DNA of 54,257 nt from Acidobacteriota bacterium (GCA_039030395.1 JBCCEF010000001.1:1-54257), one strand, 5' to 3'; positions 1 through 8,600 are shown, counted from the first letter of the stretch. Notes: a model not told the origin generated them from the sequence alone. Program-made: numbers and translations.

Positions 1-1
1 A

Positions 2-169
2 CTGGCCCTGAGACAGTGCGAGCCGCCTCCGTCTGCCCGCCTCTCTTTCTACCTCGAGCTCGAATTGATAGAACTTTTCAGAGCATTGCGTCTACGCGAA
101 GAAGAGGCTCATGCCAGATTTCAGGCCAAGGTTTTCCGCACACACCTGGGGATTGAGGTGGCGGTCTAG
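2..169 (+). CDS. C-terminal end of an unknown protein (partial)
   Basis: An open frame enters from the left edge and ends at TAG 167-169, giving the last 55 residues of a protein whose start lies outside the window. The stop is directly followed by the stop of the convergent VWA gene, which fits the tight packing seen elsewhere. Codons mostly end in G or C, as in the neighbouring genes. The visible tail is rich in Leu, Glu and Arg, looks helical and ends in GIEVAV. I recognise no domain and assign no function. It could still be a chance open frame, because only 168 bases are visible. Confidence 0.45.
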   Translation: MALRQCEPPPSARLSFYLELELIELFRALRLREEEAHARFQAKVFRTHLGIEVAV

Positions 170-3124
170 TCACCGTTCATACCCGGCCACCGTCCGGGCC
201 GATAGACCCCTTCCCTTGACCTCGACCTCCACCCCCCGCCAGCCGCCTTCGCGGCCGGCGCCGGAGTAGTAGGTGAGGAGGTACTGGCTGGCGAGTTCAC
301 GCTCGATTTCGCGATAGACCTCGGTCAGATCCTGGCCGGAGCGCACCAGGTAGGTCTTGCCGCCGACGGAACGGGTGAGACGATCGAGACGGTCGCCGAA
401 GGTGCGCAGGCCGATCCCATCGGTTCGCACCGCTTCGTTGTTGGAGACGATGACGTACACCGGGATGCCCACCTTGCGGGCGAAGCGCAGGCAGGTGCGG
501 TAGTCGAAGCCTTTGTCCTGATCGGCACCGTCGGAGTAGACCACCAGCGCCTTGCGGCCGCCCGCCCCCTGGAGCTGCACCAGCGAGAAGACAATCGACT
601 CCCACAAGGAGGTTTGGCCGCCGGATTCCAGGCGGTCCACGGCGGTCACCACCCGGTCGAGGTCGCCGGTGGGCTCGGCGGCTAGCGATGGGCGACTGTC
701 GAACTCCACCAGAAACGCCCGGTCGCGACCGTCCTCGAGACCGCCGAGAAACTGTCGCGCCGCCTCCTGCACGGAAGGCAGCTTGGCAAACATGCTGGCC
801 GAAGCGTCGATCGCCAGCCCCACCGTCACCGGCAGATCGCCGGCGCTGTTGAAGCCCGCCAGTTCCTGCGGCGCCCCTTCTTCTCGCACCTCGAAGACCT
901 CTTGCGGCAAATCCCGCACCGGCCGGCCGGCGCGGTCCGAAACGACCACGTAGAGCTCCACTAGGTTGACTTCCACCCGATCCGCCGTGCCCGGTCCGAG
1001 GACCAGCAGGTCCTCCACCTCAGTACCGCTCTCGAGGCGAGCCTTGACCCGCACGAATCCCGGGGTCGCCGCGCCGCCGGCCATGCGATGCCGGAACGGC
1101 GGACGAAAGAGCGTTGCAACTTTCTCTTCATCGCGGAAGAACTCAACCCGCTCGATGCGCTGACCGGCGGGCACTTCGACCTCGGCGGCGACATCGAAAA
1201 CCGCGCCGAGGGCATCGGGATCGAGCGGTTCCGTGAACCGCACGGCGAACTGGTCCCCACCGGCGTTGATGGTGACCTCGTCCCGCGCCACCAAAGCGCC
1301 GGCCGCATCGTAGGCCACCGCCTCGACCAGGCGCCGCAGGGGCAGCCGGCCGAGGTTCAGAACCGCCCGGAAGGGAGCGCTCTCGGACTGCTCCACGCGC
1401 CTGCCGTCGAGGAGAAAGTCGACCCGCTCGATGGTCGGGTCCGAAACCACCGTCTCGAAGCTAACCGGGCCGCGCAGGTATCCCCCGTCGGGCCGCAGCA
1501 GATGAAGCGGTCGCGGAGCGGGCAGGAGCCCGAGATCGACATCGAAAAAGGCTTCGCGCGCTTCGTCGGCTTCTTCTCCGCGCACCACCAGGCCGGCCAG
1601 GGTGCCTCCCCAGCGGCCGGTCACCAGATCCTCGACCATCACCGCCACCCGGTCGATGCCGGTCGTCTCGAGATCGAGCGGCAGCGACAGGCGAACCTGC
1701 GACGGATCCTCCAACCGGGAAGGGACGGCGCGACGGTGGCTCACCTGGCGGCCCGCCTCGCCCACCGCCACCAGGGTCACTCGTGCCGCTGGATCGACGC
1801 CCGATCCCACCGCCACCCGCGCTTCCAGCCGCGGCACCGCGCCGTCCGTTTCGATCACCGCTACCACTTCGAGATCGCCCGGTACCTCTTCGCCCAGCAG
1901 CAAACGTTCGGCGCGCAGGGCGGCCACGGCTTCCGGCGTGGCTCCGCCGGACCACTGCGGAGCCCGCACGCTCCAACCCTCACGGGTCGAGGTGACAGCC
2001 AGGGAACTCCCGGTACTGGCCGGCTCCCGGGCCGAGGAGTAGCGCACCCGCCACCGGCCGGCGAGACCCTCCAGCGCACCGTCGAGCTGGTCCGCCTCCA
2101 TCACCGCCTCGCCGCCGCTCAAGAAGGCCAGGCGTTCGAGGGCCTCCTCCGGCCGCTGCGGCACCGGCGCCGGCGCCTCGGCCAAACCGGCCCGTTCGGC
2201 GGGACTCTTACGACCGGGGATCCGGAAGGTGCCCAGCACCGGCACGCTCGGATTGTCGGGGTTCTCCACCACCCCGAAGCGCGAAGGCTCCTCCACCCGA
2301 CTGCCGCGCAGGGCGAGGGGGAAGACGACCCACCGATAGGCGGTGAGCGCTTTGCCGAGAGCATCCACCGACAAGGACTCGCCGGTCCCGGCGGGTACTT
2401 CCTCACCGGCGAGTCGCCGCAAAGCTGCCTCCGGCGACAGGTCGAAGCCGTCGGTCACCAACACCACCGCCTGCGGACCACGCGGCCGGCCGGCGGACAA
2501 CCAGCCCAACCAGGCGCGTTGCCGGTCTTCGACCAAACTCACTTCTTCGCGCACCGCCTCGGCGATCACCTGTTGCCGCTCTGCGCCGGTCACCCGCTCC
2601 AAAAGGCCCAGGGCTTCCCGCCGCTGCTCCACCAACCGGTCGGCGCCGCGCTCGAGCAAAGAAACCCGGCCGAGGGCCCCGGCGAGATCCAGGGCATCGC
2701 GCGTCGCCGGCATGATCAGCCGCGGCTCCGGATCCGCCACCACCACCTCAACCCAACCGAGGTCCGTCAGCGTCTGGGCGCGCTCTTCGAGCAAACGGGC
2801 GGAACGCGCCATGGAGCCCTCACCGGACGTGGTCAGGTCGAACAGCACCGTCACGCGCCAGGGCTCGAAGCCCGGCTCGCCGGGCTGCTCCACGGCAACC
2901 ACCGCGCGGGACTCATCGTCCTCGGAAACGGCCAGATCCCGCGGCGCTACGGCCTCCGGCACCCGGCCTTTGGCATCGCGGACATCCACCATGAAGGCCT
3001 CCACGGCCAGCCGCAGATCGCCGGTTTCCGGTTCCGCCGGCCGGCTGGCGGCGATCGCCCAGGCGGCCACCCCACTGCATCCGAAACACGCCAAAATCGC
3101 CACCCGGGCTGTCCATCGCTTCAT
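170..3124 (-). CDS. Secreted von Willebrand factor A domain protein (acidobacterial VWA type)
   Basis: The frame extends upstream to 3226, but the ATG at 3124 is preferred: a GAGGAAG ribosome site lies just upstream and the product then begins with a signal peptide (MKRWTARVAILACFGCSG). This gives 984 residues. The C-terminal third is a VWA domain with an intact metal-adhesion (MIDAS) motif DASAS at 773-777, preceded by the linker typical of the VWA family expanded in Acidobacteriota (a stretch on bodily fluent 'VVSDRAGRPVRDL' sequence). The N-terminal part repeats the plan in degenerate form ('VDVRDAKGRV' and then 'VTVLFDLTTSGEG', lacking DxSxS). The centre resembles Ig-like beta-sandwich modules. 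It is probably exported and mediates surface or protein-protein contacts; its ligand is unknown. The gene stands alone, 105 bases downstream of the racemase-like gene on the same strand. Confidence 0.85.
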   Translation of the reverse strand: MKRWTARVAILACFGCSGVAAWAIAASRPAEPETGDLRLAVEAFMVDVRDAKGRVPEAVAPRDLAVSEDDESRAVVAVEQPGEPGFEPWRVTVLFDLTTSGEGSMARSARLLEERAQTLTDLGWVEVVVADPEPRLIMPATRDALDLAGALGRVSLLERGADRLVEQRREALGLLERVTGAERQQVIAEAVREEVSLVEDRQRAWLGWLSAGRPRGPQAVVLVTDGFDLSPEAALRRLAGEEVPAGTGESLSVDALGKALTAYRWVVFPLALRGSRVEEPSRFGVVENPDNPSVPVLGTFRIPGRKSPAERAGLAEAPAPVPQRPEEALERLAFLSGGEAVMEADQLDGALEGLAGRWRVRYSSAREPASTGSSLAVTSTREGWSVRAPQWSGGATPEAVAALRAERLLLGEEVPGDLEVVAVIETDGAVPRLEARVAVGSGVDPAARVTLVAVGEAGRQVSHRRAVPSRLEDPSQVRLSLPLDLETTGIDRVAVMVEDLVTGRWGGTLAGLVVRGEEADEAREAFFDVDLGLLPAPRPLHLLRPDGGYLRGPVSFETVVSDPTIERVDFLLDGRRVEQSESAPFRAVLNLGRLPLRRLVEAVAYDAAGALVARDEVTINAGGDQFAVRFTEPLDPDALGAVFDVAAEVEVPAGQRIERVEFFRDEEKVATLFRPPFRHRMAGGAATPGFVRVKARLESGTEVEDLLVLGPGTADRVEVNLVELYVVVSDRAGRPVRDLPQEVFEVREEGAPQELAGFNSAGDLPVTVGLAIDASASMFAKLPSVQEAARQFLGGLEDGRDRAFLVEFDSRPSLAAEPTGDLDRVVTAVDRLESGGQTSLWESIVFSLVQLQGAGGRKALVVYSDGADQDKGFDYRTCLRFARKVGIPVYVIVSNNEAVRTDGIGLRTFGDRLDRLTRSVGGKTYLVRSGQDLTEVYREIERELASQYLLTYYSGAGREGGWRGVEVEVKGRGLSARTVAGYER

Positions 3125-3229
3125 GAGAATTCGCTTCCTCGTCGGTTGACACAGGGGGAGTTCATCGGTGGGAAACATCATGCAAAGGCCGGGCCGCAGC
3201 GCGGCCGGGAGACAAGACCGAAACAAGAG

Positions 3230-4201
3230 CTAGACGGACCAGGGCAACCGTTGAAGGTCGACGTTGCCGCCGGTGAGCACGATGCCGATCCGCTCCTCGG
3301 AGGTCGGCGCCTTGGCCAGCAGCGCCGCCAAGGGAACCGCCGCCGAGGGCTCGATGACCGTCTTCAGGCGTTCCCAGGCCCAGCGCATGGCCTCGATGAT
3401 GTCGCGCTCCTCGACGCGGATCACATCGCTCACCCGCTCCTTCAGAGCCCGAAAGGTACGAGGAGAAAGGGTCGTGCGGAGGCCGTCGGCCACGGTAGGC
3501 CCCGGCCCGGCCGCCTCACGCCGGCCCGCCCGGAAGGAGCGGTAGGCGTCGTCCACTGTCGCCGGCTCTGCGGCCCACACCTTCACCCCCGGTGCGGACT
3601 CCCCCACGGCGATGGCGGTGCCCGACAGCAAACCGCCGCCGCCCACCGGCACGATGATGCGGTCCAGTTCCGCCGTCTGGTCCAGCAGTTCCAGGGCAGC
3701 GGTTCCCTGGCCGGCGATCACCCGGGGATCGTCGTAAGGATGTATAAAGGAGGCTCCAGTCTCTACCTGCAGGCGGGCGGCGGCCTCTTCCCGGGCCCCT
3801 TGGGTCGCGCCACACTCCACCACCGTCGCGCCATAACCGCGCACCGCCGCCACCTTGACCTCAGGCGCCCCGTCGGGCATCACCACCCAGGAAGGAATCC
3901 CGCGCTCTCGCGCCGCCAACGCCAGAGCCGCGCCGTGATTGCCGGACGAATGGGTGAGCACTCCGCGGGCGGCTTGACCCTCGGTCAGCGAGAACACCGA
4001 GTTACAGGCACCGCGAAATTTGAAGGCTCCGGCGCGCTGAAGATTCTCGGCCTTGAAAAAGAGGGTCGCCCCGAAGCGACGGTTGAGAGAACGAGAGGTC
4101 AGCACCGGTGTGCGGTGAGCCCAGGGGGCAATTCGAACCGCCGCCGCCCGCATGTCCGCCAGATCGGGAAGGGACTCGGAGGCAAAGGACGCCGGCTTCA
4201 T
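3230..4201 (-). CDS. Serine racemase / threo-3-hydroxyaspartate dehydratase-like PLP enzyme
   Basis: A fold-type II PLP enzyme of 323 residues. The Schiff-base lysine is K61 in AFKFRGA; the phosphate and substrate loop SSGNHG is at 85-90, the glycine-rich PLP phosphate loop GGGG at 187-190 and TGGN at 310-313. The stretch AEPATVDDAY (211-220) matches the divalent-metal site region of eukaryotic-type serine racemases, and IEPSAAV and ADGLR further resemble that group rather than biosynthetic IlvA, whose C-terminal ACT domain is absent. Likely reactions are serine racemisation, or dehydration of serine, threonine or 3-hydroxyaspartate; sequence alone does not decide. It lies divergently from the HTH regulator gene at 4345. 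Confidence 0.82.
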   Translation of the reverse strand: MKPASFASESLPDLADMRAAAVRIAPWAHRTPVLTSRSLNRRFGATLFFKAENLQRAGAFKFRGACNSVFSLTEGQAARGVLTHSSGNHGAALALAARERGIPSWVVMPDGAPEVKVAAVRGYGATVVECGATQGAREEAAARLQVETGASFIHPYDDPRVIAGQGTAALELLDQTAELDRIIVPVGGGGLLSGTAIAVGESAPGVKVWAAEPATVDDAYRSFRAGRREAAGPGPTVADGLRTTLSPRTFRALKERVSDVIRVEERDIIEAMRWAWERLKTVIEPSAAVPLAALLAKAPTSEERIGIVLTGGNVDLQRLPWSV

Positions 4202-4305
4202 AGGCCGTTTCTAACACGAGAACGACCGAACCGGCTCGCGAGAGAATCCGGCCCCCCGGCACAGGCGTTTCTCGCGAAGAATTCAATATTCCCGAATAAT
4301 ACGCC

Positions 4306-4334
4306 TTGCTTATCAACGCGAGGGCCGATATCAT
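4306..4334 (+). promoter_or_regulatory. Putative sigma70-type promoter of the HTH gene
   Basis: TTGCTT (4306-4311) and TATCAT (4329-4334) are separated by exactly 17 bases in an AT-richer patch between two divergent genes. The -10 box matches consensus at 5 of 6 positions, the -35 box at only 3 of 6. Transcription would start about 4341-4343, next to the ATG at 4345, so the mRNA would be leaderless or nearly so. No Shine-Dalgarno sequence precedes that ATG, which agrees with this. Confidence 0.4.
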
Positions 4335-4344
4335 CCAACCCTCT

Positions 4345-4728
4345 ATGGGTGTTCGAAGCGAGGCGAAGTCGGTGGTCGACCAGATCCGCCGCCACCTCGC
4401 CGAAAAAGAGCTTTCCGGTGTCGACCTGGAAGAGCGACTGGCCAAGGCCGATGGTTGGTGGGAGGAGGTGATCGCAGGCGACATCGCCCTCACCCTGGAA
4501 GACCTCTTCGGGTGCCTTGAGACCCTGGGGATCGAGCCGGCGGACTTCTCGGCCGAGGTGTACGGCCTGATGAAAGCCGATCCGATCCAAAGGGAAGCCC
4601 TCGGGCGCGAGTTGGCTCCGGGCGTTTACGAGGAAGCGGTCAACCGGTTCTTCGAGCTAGTCGCCCGTCGAGCCCTGCGGGTCGAGGAATCGAATGGACC
4701 GGATTTGGACGGCAACTCGACCCACTGA
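4345..4728 (+). CDS. Helix-turn-helix (XRE-like) regulator
   Basis: 127 residues from the ATG at 4345; an in-frame upstream ATG at 4306 overlaps the likely -35 box and is not preferred. Residues 11-75 show the helical pattern of a Cro/CI-type HTH domain: a first helix (VDQIRRHLAEKEL), 'LEERLAKADGWWEEVIAGD' in the place of the DNA-reading helices, then 'LTLEDLFGCLETLGIEPADF'. The latter resembles a family I recall as frequent in Acidobacteriota, where such HTH genes are followed by a TPR gene. The same arrangement is seen here, 110 bases upstream of the TPR gene. Target sites are unknown. I am moderately sure it is DNA-binding and unsure of its role. Confidence 0.65.
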   Translation: MGVRSEAKSVVDQIRRHLAEKELSGVDLEERLAKADGWWEEVIAGDIALTLEDLFGCLETLGIEPADFSAEVYGLMKADPIQREALGRELAPGVYEEAVNRFFELVARRALRVEESNGPDLDGNSTH

Positions 4729-4838
4729 GTCACTTTCTTGGGTGAGAGTCTTTTCTGGCCGACGGTGATCCGCCCGGCGGCTTTTTGAAGGATATTCAGT
4801 ACTTTTCGTCGAGAAGACTAAAGGGGAGCAAGACTGTC

Positions 4839-6161
4839 ATGGGCCAGCGAACTCAGACTCCGGAACGGCGTTCGACGCAAGATCATCCCACCGAGGCCAT
4901 CGACCAGATGATTGCCGGGGACTCGACCGGCGAGCAGCGCCGCCTCGCCGTGCGGCATCTTCTCCGCGGCTGCCCGCAATGCGCCTCGCGCACCGCCAAC
5001 GCGCTGAGGGTCGCCAGCCAAGAGCCGCCGACGGAGCAAGATCTGGATTCGCTCTTCGATCGCCTGGTGAAGGGTTCCAGCGGAATGGTGGAGCGCGTCG
5101 AGCAGGAAGTGCGCGCCGCTCATCGTTTGCTCGACGACCTCGACTCCCTACCGGCGGGACGCCGGACGATGGTGATCCGCAGTTCCCCGCGCTACCACAA
5201 CCGAGCCGTTTACCAGCTTCTCCTGGAGCGCAGTGTCGAGATGCGTCGGCAAGATGCCGCCACCACCCTGCAGTTGGCGGAGTTGGCCTTGATCGTTGCC
5301 TACGAACTTGACGACCTGGACTTTGCGGACCTCAAGGCGCGAGCCCTCCTGGAGGTCGCCAATGCCCACCGGATCTCGAACGACATGCGATCCGCCGAGA
5401 AAGCATTCGGCCTGGCTTCTCAGCTCATCGAACTGGAAGTGGCCGATCCACGACTTGGAGCACAGTTCGCCTACCTCCTCGCTTCTCTGCGCAGCCAACA
5501 GCAACGCAAACAGGAAGCCTTGGAACTCCTTGCGGAAGCCGAGCGCCTGTTCCGCCGGCTCGGTGACCAACCGGCAGCGGCCCAGTGCCTGTTCAAGAGG
5601 TCGATCATCTGCTCGGACGAAGTCGAGGTCTCGTTGGCCGCCGCTTGGGAAGGCCTTCGGCTGCTCGGGCCCGAAGCGGCTTTCGAAGATCTCCTACCGG
5701 GAATTCACAATTTGATCGACTCGGTGGTGCAGAGCGGCAACTGCGAAGCCGCTCAACGGATGATCCGCACGGCTCTTCCCGTTTATCGAGTGGGCGGTAG
5801 AGAACTGGATCTCTTCCGCCTGGAGTGGAACGAAGCACGCATCGAACGGCAACTCGGCAACCTGGAGGCGAGCGAGCAGTTGTTCCTCTCATTGCAGGAA
5901 CGCTTCGCGGACCGCGACTTGCCGCACGACGTTGCACTCGTTTCTTTGGATCTGGCCGAGATCTACGCCCACCAAGGGCGGACCTCCGACCTGCAGGAGC
6001 TAGCGGCCGAAATGGCGATCGTCTTTCAAAGCTTGGACGTGGTGCCGGAAACTCTCGCCAGCCTGGCCATGCTCCAACAGGCCGTCGCCCGCGATGCACA
6101 AACCCTGAGCCGCATTCGGCAACTGGCGGATCAGGTGGACAGTCTCCGTCGGGCGAACTGA
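4839..6161 (+). CDS. TPR protein with N-terminal H-x4-C-x2-C motif
   Basis: 440 residues. The start at 4839 is chosen over 4785 because AAGGGGAG stands about 8 bases before it. Near the N-terminus H40, C45 and C48 form a short putative metal-binding motif (HLLRGCPQC) like the zinc fingers of anti-sigma proteins. From about residue 120 onward the protein is all alpha-helical with degenerate tetratricopeptide-like repeats (for example around LQLAELALIVAYELDDLDFADL and AEKAFGLASQLIELEV, shortened here to their cores). There is no signal peptide and no membrane segment. It follows the HTH gene on the same strand, so it may bind or sense for that regulator; this is inference from the recurrent pairing. 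Confidence 0.7.
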   Translation: MGQRTQTPERRSTQDHPTEAIDQMIAGDSTGEQRRLAVRHLLRGCPQCASRTANALRVASQEPPTEQDLDSLFDRLVKGSSGMVERVEQEVRAAHRLLDDLDSLPAGRRTMVIRSSPRYHNRAVYQLLLERSVEMRRQDAATTLQLAELALIVAYELDDLDFADLKARALLEVANAHRISNDMRSAEKAFGLASQLIELEVADPRLGAQFAYLLASLRSQQQRKQEALELLAEAERLFRRLGDQPAAAQCLFKRSIICSDEVEVSLAAAWEGLRLLGPEAAFEDLLPGIHNLIDSVVQSGNCEAAQRMIRTALPVYRVGGRELDLFRLEWNEARIERQLGNLEASEQLFLSLQERFADRDLPHDVALVSLDLAEIYAHQGRTSDLQELAAEMAIVFQSLDVVPETLASLAMLQQAVARDAQTLSRIRQLADQVDSLRRAN

Positions 6162-6287
6162 GGCCCGGCGCCGTTCCCCTGGCGCGGCCTCCCCTCCTCG
6201 GTGAGTTCGTCGAGCCTACAGGCAGCACTTTGCCTGGCCTTTGAAGCTTGGCCTTTGAAGAAAGGGTCGAGGGCCTGCCGACGCGGC

Positions 6288-6320
6288 GGCTCGTACAGGG
6301 ATGACGTACCTGCACGAGCC
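6288..6320. terminator. Hairpin between convergent genes
   Basis: Arms GGCTCGTACAGG (6288-6299) and CCTGCACGAGCC (6309-6320) pair at 11 of 12 positions around a 9-base loop. It lies in the 204-base gap between the convergent TPR gene and small exported protein gene, so it could end transcription from either side. No long T-run follows on either strand, which lowers confidence. The rest of the gap holds a short direct repeat (TTGGCCTTTGAAG near 6236-6260) and nothing else I recognise. Confidence 0.35.
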
Positions 6321-6365
6321 AAACAAGCCACGGCTCCTAATAAGGTACACCTGCCACCGAGTTTC

Positions 6366-6650
6366 CTAGCGGTCAGACGCACCGGAGGGATCGATCTTAG
6401 AACCGACCTCCCCTCGATCCTGTGTCCCGGGCTCTTCGGCCACTCCGGGCGCATCTTCGGCGGGTCGAGCATCGGCTGCTCCGAAGAGCGACTTCACCCA
6501 ATTCCACAAGCCTTCGAGCAGAGCCGGCTCGACCGAGCGCTCCACAGCGGTAACTCGATCCACCGTTTCCGGTAGGGCCTGCACGGTGGTGACCATCGAG
6601 AACGAGACGACCAAGGCGATTGCGGCGAACACTGACCAACCTTTGCGCAT
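6366..6650 (-). CDS. Small exported protein of unknown function
   Basis: 94 residues. The start ATG at 6648-6650 is well supported by a strong GGAGG (6656-6660). Residues 1-25 form a signal peptide (basic MRKGW, hydrophobic core, cleavage near VQALP). The mature part is about 70 residues, has one hydrophobic patch (LLEGLWNWVKSLFG) that could form an amphipathic helix, and an acidic, disordered-looking tail. No cysteines are left after cleavage and no family is recognised. It converges on the HTH/TPR pair. An exported small polypeptide beside a TPR regulator could be a signal or a processed peptide, but nothing in the sequence proves a link. Confidence 0.7.
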   Translation of the reverse strand: MRKGWSVFAAIALVVSFSMVTTVQALPETVDRVTAVERSVEPALLEGLWNWVKSLFGAADARPAEDAPGVAEEPGTQDRGEVGSKIDPSGASDR

Positions 6651-6811
6651 GACTACCTCCTAGGCAGAATATTCAGACCGCGACGAAATGCCACGCTCCT
6701 GTGTAAGTCAAGGTGAGCGCCGGCTCGAAAAGAGGGCAAGCTGTAGCGACCCGGTCGTTTCCTGCTTCATTTCGAAAGCTCTCGCCCCTCAAGCGCGCTA
6801 TCGTTCGGCCT

Positions 6812-7960
6812 ATGCCTAGACACCCCCATTACGCCCCGGTGCTGGAAGACCTCGATAGTTCGGTCTTCTCAGCGCTGGCGGCCCGCATCTCTGCCTTCCA
6901 AGGTGAGACCTATCCGCTCCATGTGGGAGACACCTGGCTGGAGCCAGCCGTCGGAGCCCGCATGGAGGACTTGACCGTGGCGGCGCATCCGGGAATGCAC
7001 CGCTACGCTTCCCCCCATGGCCTCCCGGCGCTCGTCGACCGCCTCGCCCAACGAGTCGCGGACCGCACCGGGATGGCGACGGTTGGCGAGTCGGTGCTGT
7101 TGACCACCGGTGCGACCGGTGCTCTCGGCGCCGTGGCCGGCGCCCTCTTGGAGCCCGGCGATGAAGTGTTGATCCTCGCCCCGTACTGGCCCCTGATTCC
7201 CGGCATCGTGCGGGCCTTCCACGGTCGTCCGGTGGCGGTGCCGTTCTTCGAATCGGCTGAACCGGCGGGCGACGTCCTGGAACGTCTCGCCGGGGCGGCG
7301 AGCGACCGCACCGTCGCTCTCTATCTCAACACCCCCAACAACCCTACCGGGCAGGTGATCCCGAAGCAGTTGATGGAAGCGATCGTTGCCCTCGCCCGGC
7401 AGCGTGGATGGTGGCTGTGGTCCGACGAAGTCTATGAAGACCTGCTCTTCCAGGGAGAGCAAGTGTACTGCCGAACCCTGGCGCCGGAGCGCACGTTCTC
7501 GGCCTACTCCTTCTCCAAGGCCTACGGCATGGCCGGCAACCGCTGTGGCTATCTGGTGGGACCTCCCGACGGCATGGGCGAAGTTCGAAAGATTTCGACC
7601 CACACCTTCTACAGCAGTCCCACGGCGGGGCAACTCGCGGCCTTGGCGGCCCTCGGGGAAAGCGGCCAGGAGTGGCTGCGGAAGGCGAAGGAACGCTATG
7701 CCGCGACCGGCCAACGTGTCGCCGAACGGCTCGGCCAGCGCCCACCGGCTGGCGGTACCTTCCTGTTTCTGGATGTCGCGGAGCACCTCGACGAGCGAGG
7801 CCTGCTCGGCTTCCTGGAGGATTGCGCAGACCGCGGCTTGTTCCTCGCGCCGGGTCCGTCCTGCGGCCCGTACCCCACACACCTGCGGCTGTGTTTCACC
7901 TCAGCCCCACCGGACATCGTGGAGCGGGGAGTTTCGGTACTACGAGAGATGCTCTCGTAG
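6812..7960 (+). CDS. Class I/II pyridoxal-phosphate aminotransferase
   Basis: 382 residues from ATG 6812; upstream in-frame codons from 6713 encode unrelated sequence. It is a fold-type I aminotransferase: TTGATGAL (98-105) binds the cofactor phosphate, Y125/W126 stack on the ring, NTPNNPTG (173-180) and SDEVYED (204-210) hold Asn, Asp and Tyr ligands, and K236 in SFSKAYGMAGNRCG is the Schiff-base lysine. The final Arg of the family (carboxylate binding) is likely in THLRLCF. Overall it resembles the aspartate/aromatic aminotransferase group; the substrate is not predictable. It has its own short transcription unit, and its stop codon lies inside a perfect hairpin (7935-7965). Confidence 0.85.
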   Translation: MPRHPHYAPVLEDLDSSVFSALAARISAFQGETYPLHVGDTWLEPAVGARMEDLTVAAHPGMHRYASPHGLPALVDRLAQRVADRTGMATVGESVLLTTGATGALGAVAGALLEPGDEVLILAPYWPLIPGIVRAFHGRPVAVPFFESAEPAGDVLERLAGAASDRTVALYLNTPNNPTGQVIPKQLMEAIVALARQRGWWLWSDEVYEDLLFQGEQVYCRTLAPERTFSAYSFSKAYGMAGNRCGYLVGPPDGMGEVRKISTHTFYSSPTAGQLAALAALGESGQEWLRKAKERYAATGQRVAERLGQRPPAGGTFLFLDVAEHLDERGLLGFLEDCADRGLFLAPGPSCGPYPTHLRLCFTSAPPDIVERGVSVLREMLS

Positions 7961-7965
7961 TACCG
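7935..7965 (+). terminator. Perfect 14-bp hairpin spanning the aminotransferase stop codon
   Basis: Arms CGGTACTACGAGAG (7935-7948) and CTCTCGTAGTACCG (7952-7965) are perfectly complementary around a 3-base loop. The TAG stop (7958-7960) is inside the right arm. No T-run follows, so this is an mRNA 3'-end structure or Rho-assisted stop rather than a classical intrinsic terminator. Confidence 0.5.
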
Positions 7966-8024
7966 CGGACCGACGGAGCGACGGGCTACTACCCAAACGC
8001 TCCGAACGAGCCGAAAATAAGAAC

Positions 8025-8054
8025 TTGTGATAAAATGATGGCCTGCTGTATATA
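8025..8054 (+). promoter_or_regulatory. Possible promoter in the gap before the STAS gene
   Basis: TTGTGA (8025-8030) and TATATA (8049-8054) are 18 bases apart in the only AT-rich patch of the 301-base gap 7961-8261. Each box matches consensus at 4 of 6 positions. A transcript from here would carry a leader of about 200 bases before the STAS gene. I see no riboswitch or other recognisable element in the rest of the gap. Confidence 0.25.
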
Positions 8055-8261
8055 TCTTTTTCCTCTCCGCCGTCTTTCGTTCCTACGTTTCTCGCTCTTC
8101 GGAGTTGCCTGACTCGACGTTCAGCGCCAACCGGTCGTTTTCGCTGGATGGGCTTTGCGCGCTGAAAACTGTCGTTCTCCCAAGCCGATCGAAGCGATCG
8201 CCGGCGGCGGTCAAAGAGTCACCCACGGGAGTTTGGACACGAGTGCATTCCTGGAGGAAAG

Positions 8262-8600
8262 ATGCTTTCCACCCGCTCTGCAGGACCGATTGAAATCGTT
8301 GCCCTCACCGGCGACATCGACGCGGCTTCGACTCCTTCGCTACGTAGCGAACTGGCGGCGCTGGTGGATTCGGGAAAGCTGCTGCTGATTCTGAATCTCT
8401 CGAAGGTGCGCATCGTCGACTCAAGCGCCCTGCGGCTGTTCGTCGTGCTCGTCCAGCACTGCCGCGCCGAAGACGGGGACGTTGCCCTCGCCTGCCCCAC
8501 TCCCACAGTGCGTTCGATCCTGCATCTCACTCAGTTGAATCGTGTACTAGAGGTCTTCGATTCCGAGGAGCTCGCGATCGGCCGGCTCTCCCCGAATTAA
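8262..8600 (+). CDS. STAS-domain anti-sigma factor antagonist
   Basis: 112 residues, essentially a single STAS domain. A strong GGAGGAAAG stands just before ATG 8262. The fold signature is clear: beta strand EIVALTGDID, then the loop VRIVDSSALRLFV, where D53-S54-S55 corresponds to the phosphorylated serine loop of SpoIIAA/RsbV. Such proteins bind an anti-sigma kinase when unphosphorylated and so free a sigma factor. No kinase or phosphatase gene is adjacent; candidate partners in the window are the HATPase at 38788 and the PP2C phosphatase at 49574. The role is assigned by family. Confidence 0.82.
   Translation: MLSTRSAGPIEIVALTGDIDAASTPSLRSELAALVDSGKLLLILNLSKVRIVDSSALRLFVVLVQHCRAEDGDVALACPTPTVRSILHLTQLNRVLEVFDSEELAIGRLSPN

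Noticed and set aside
1088-4471. A plus-strand open frame of 1127 codons
   Set aside because: It runs antisense through the VWA and racemase-like genes, both with clear domain motifs. It is a high-GC shadow frame with no recognisable domains.
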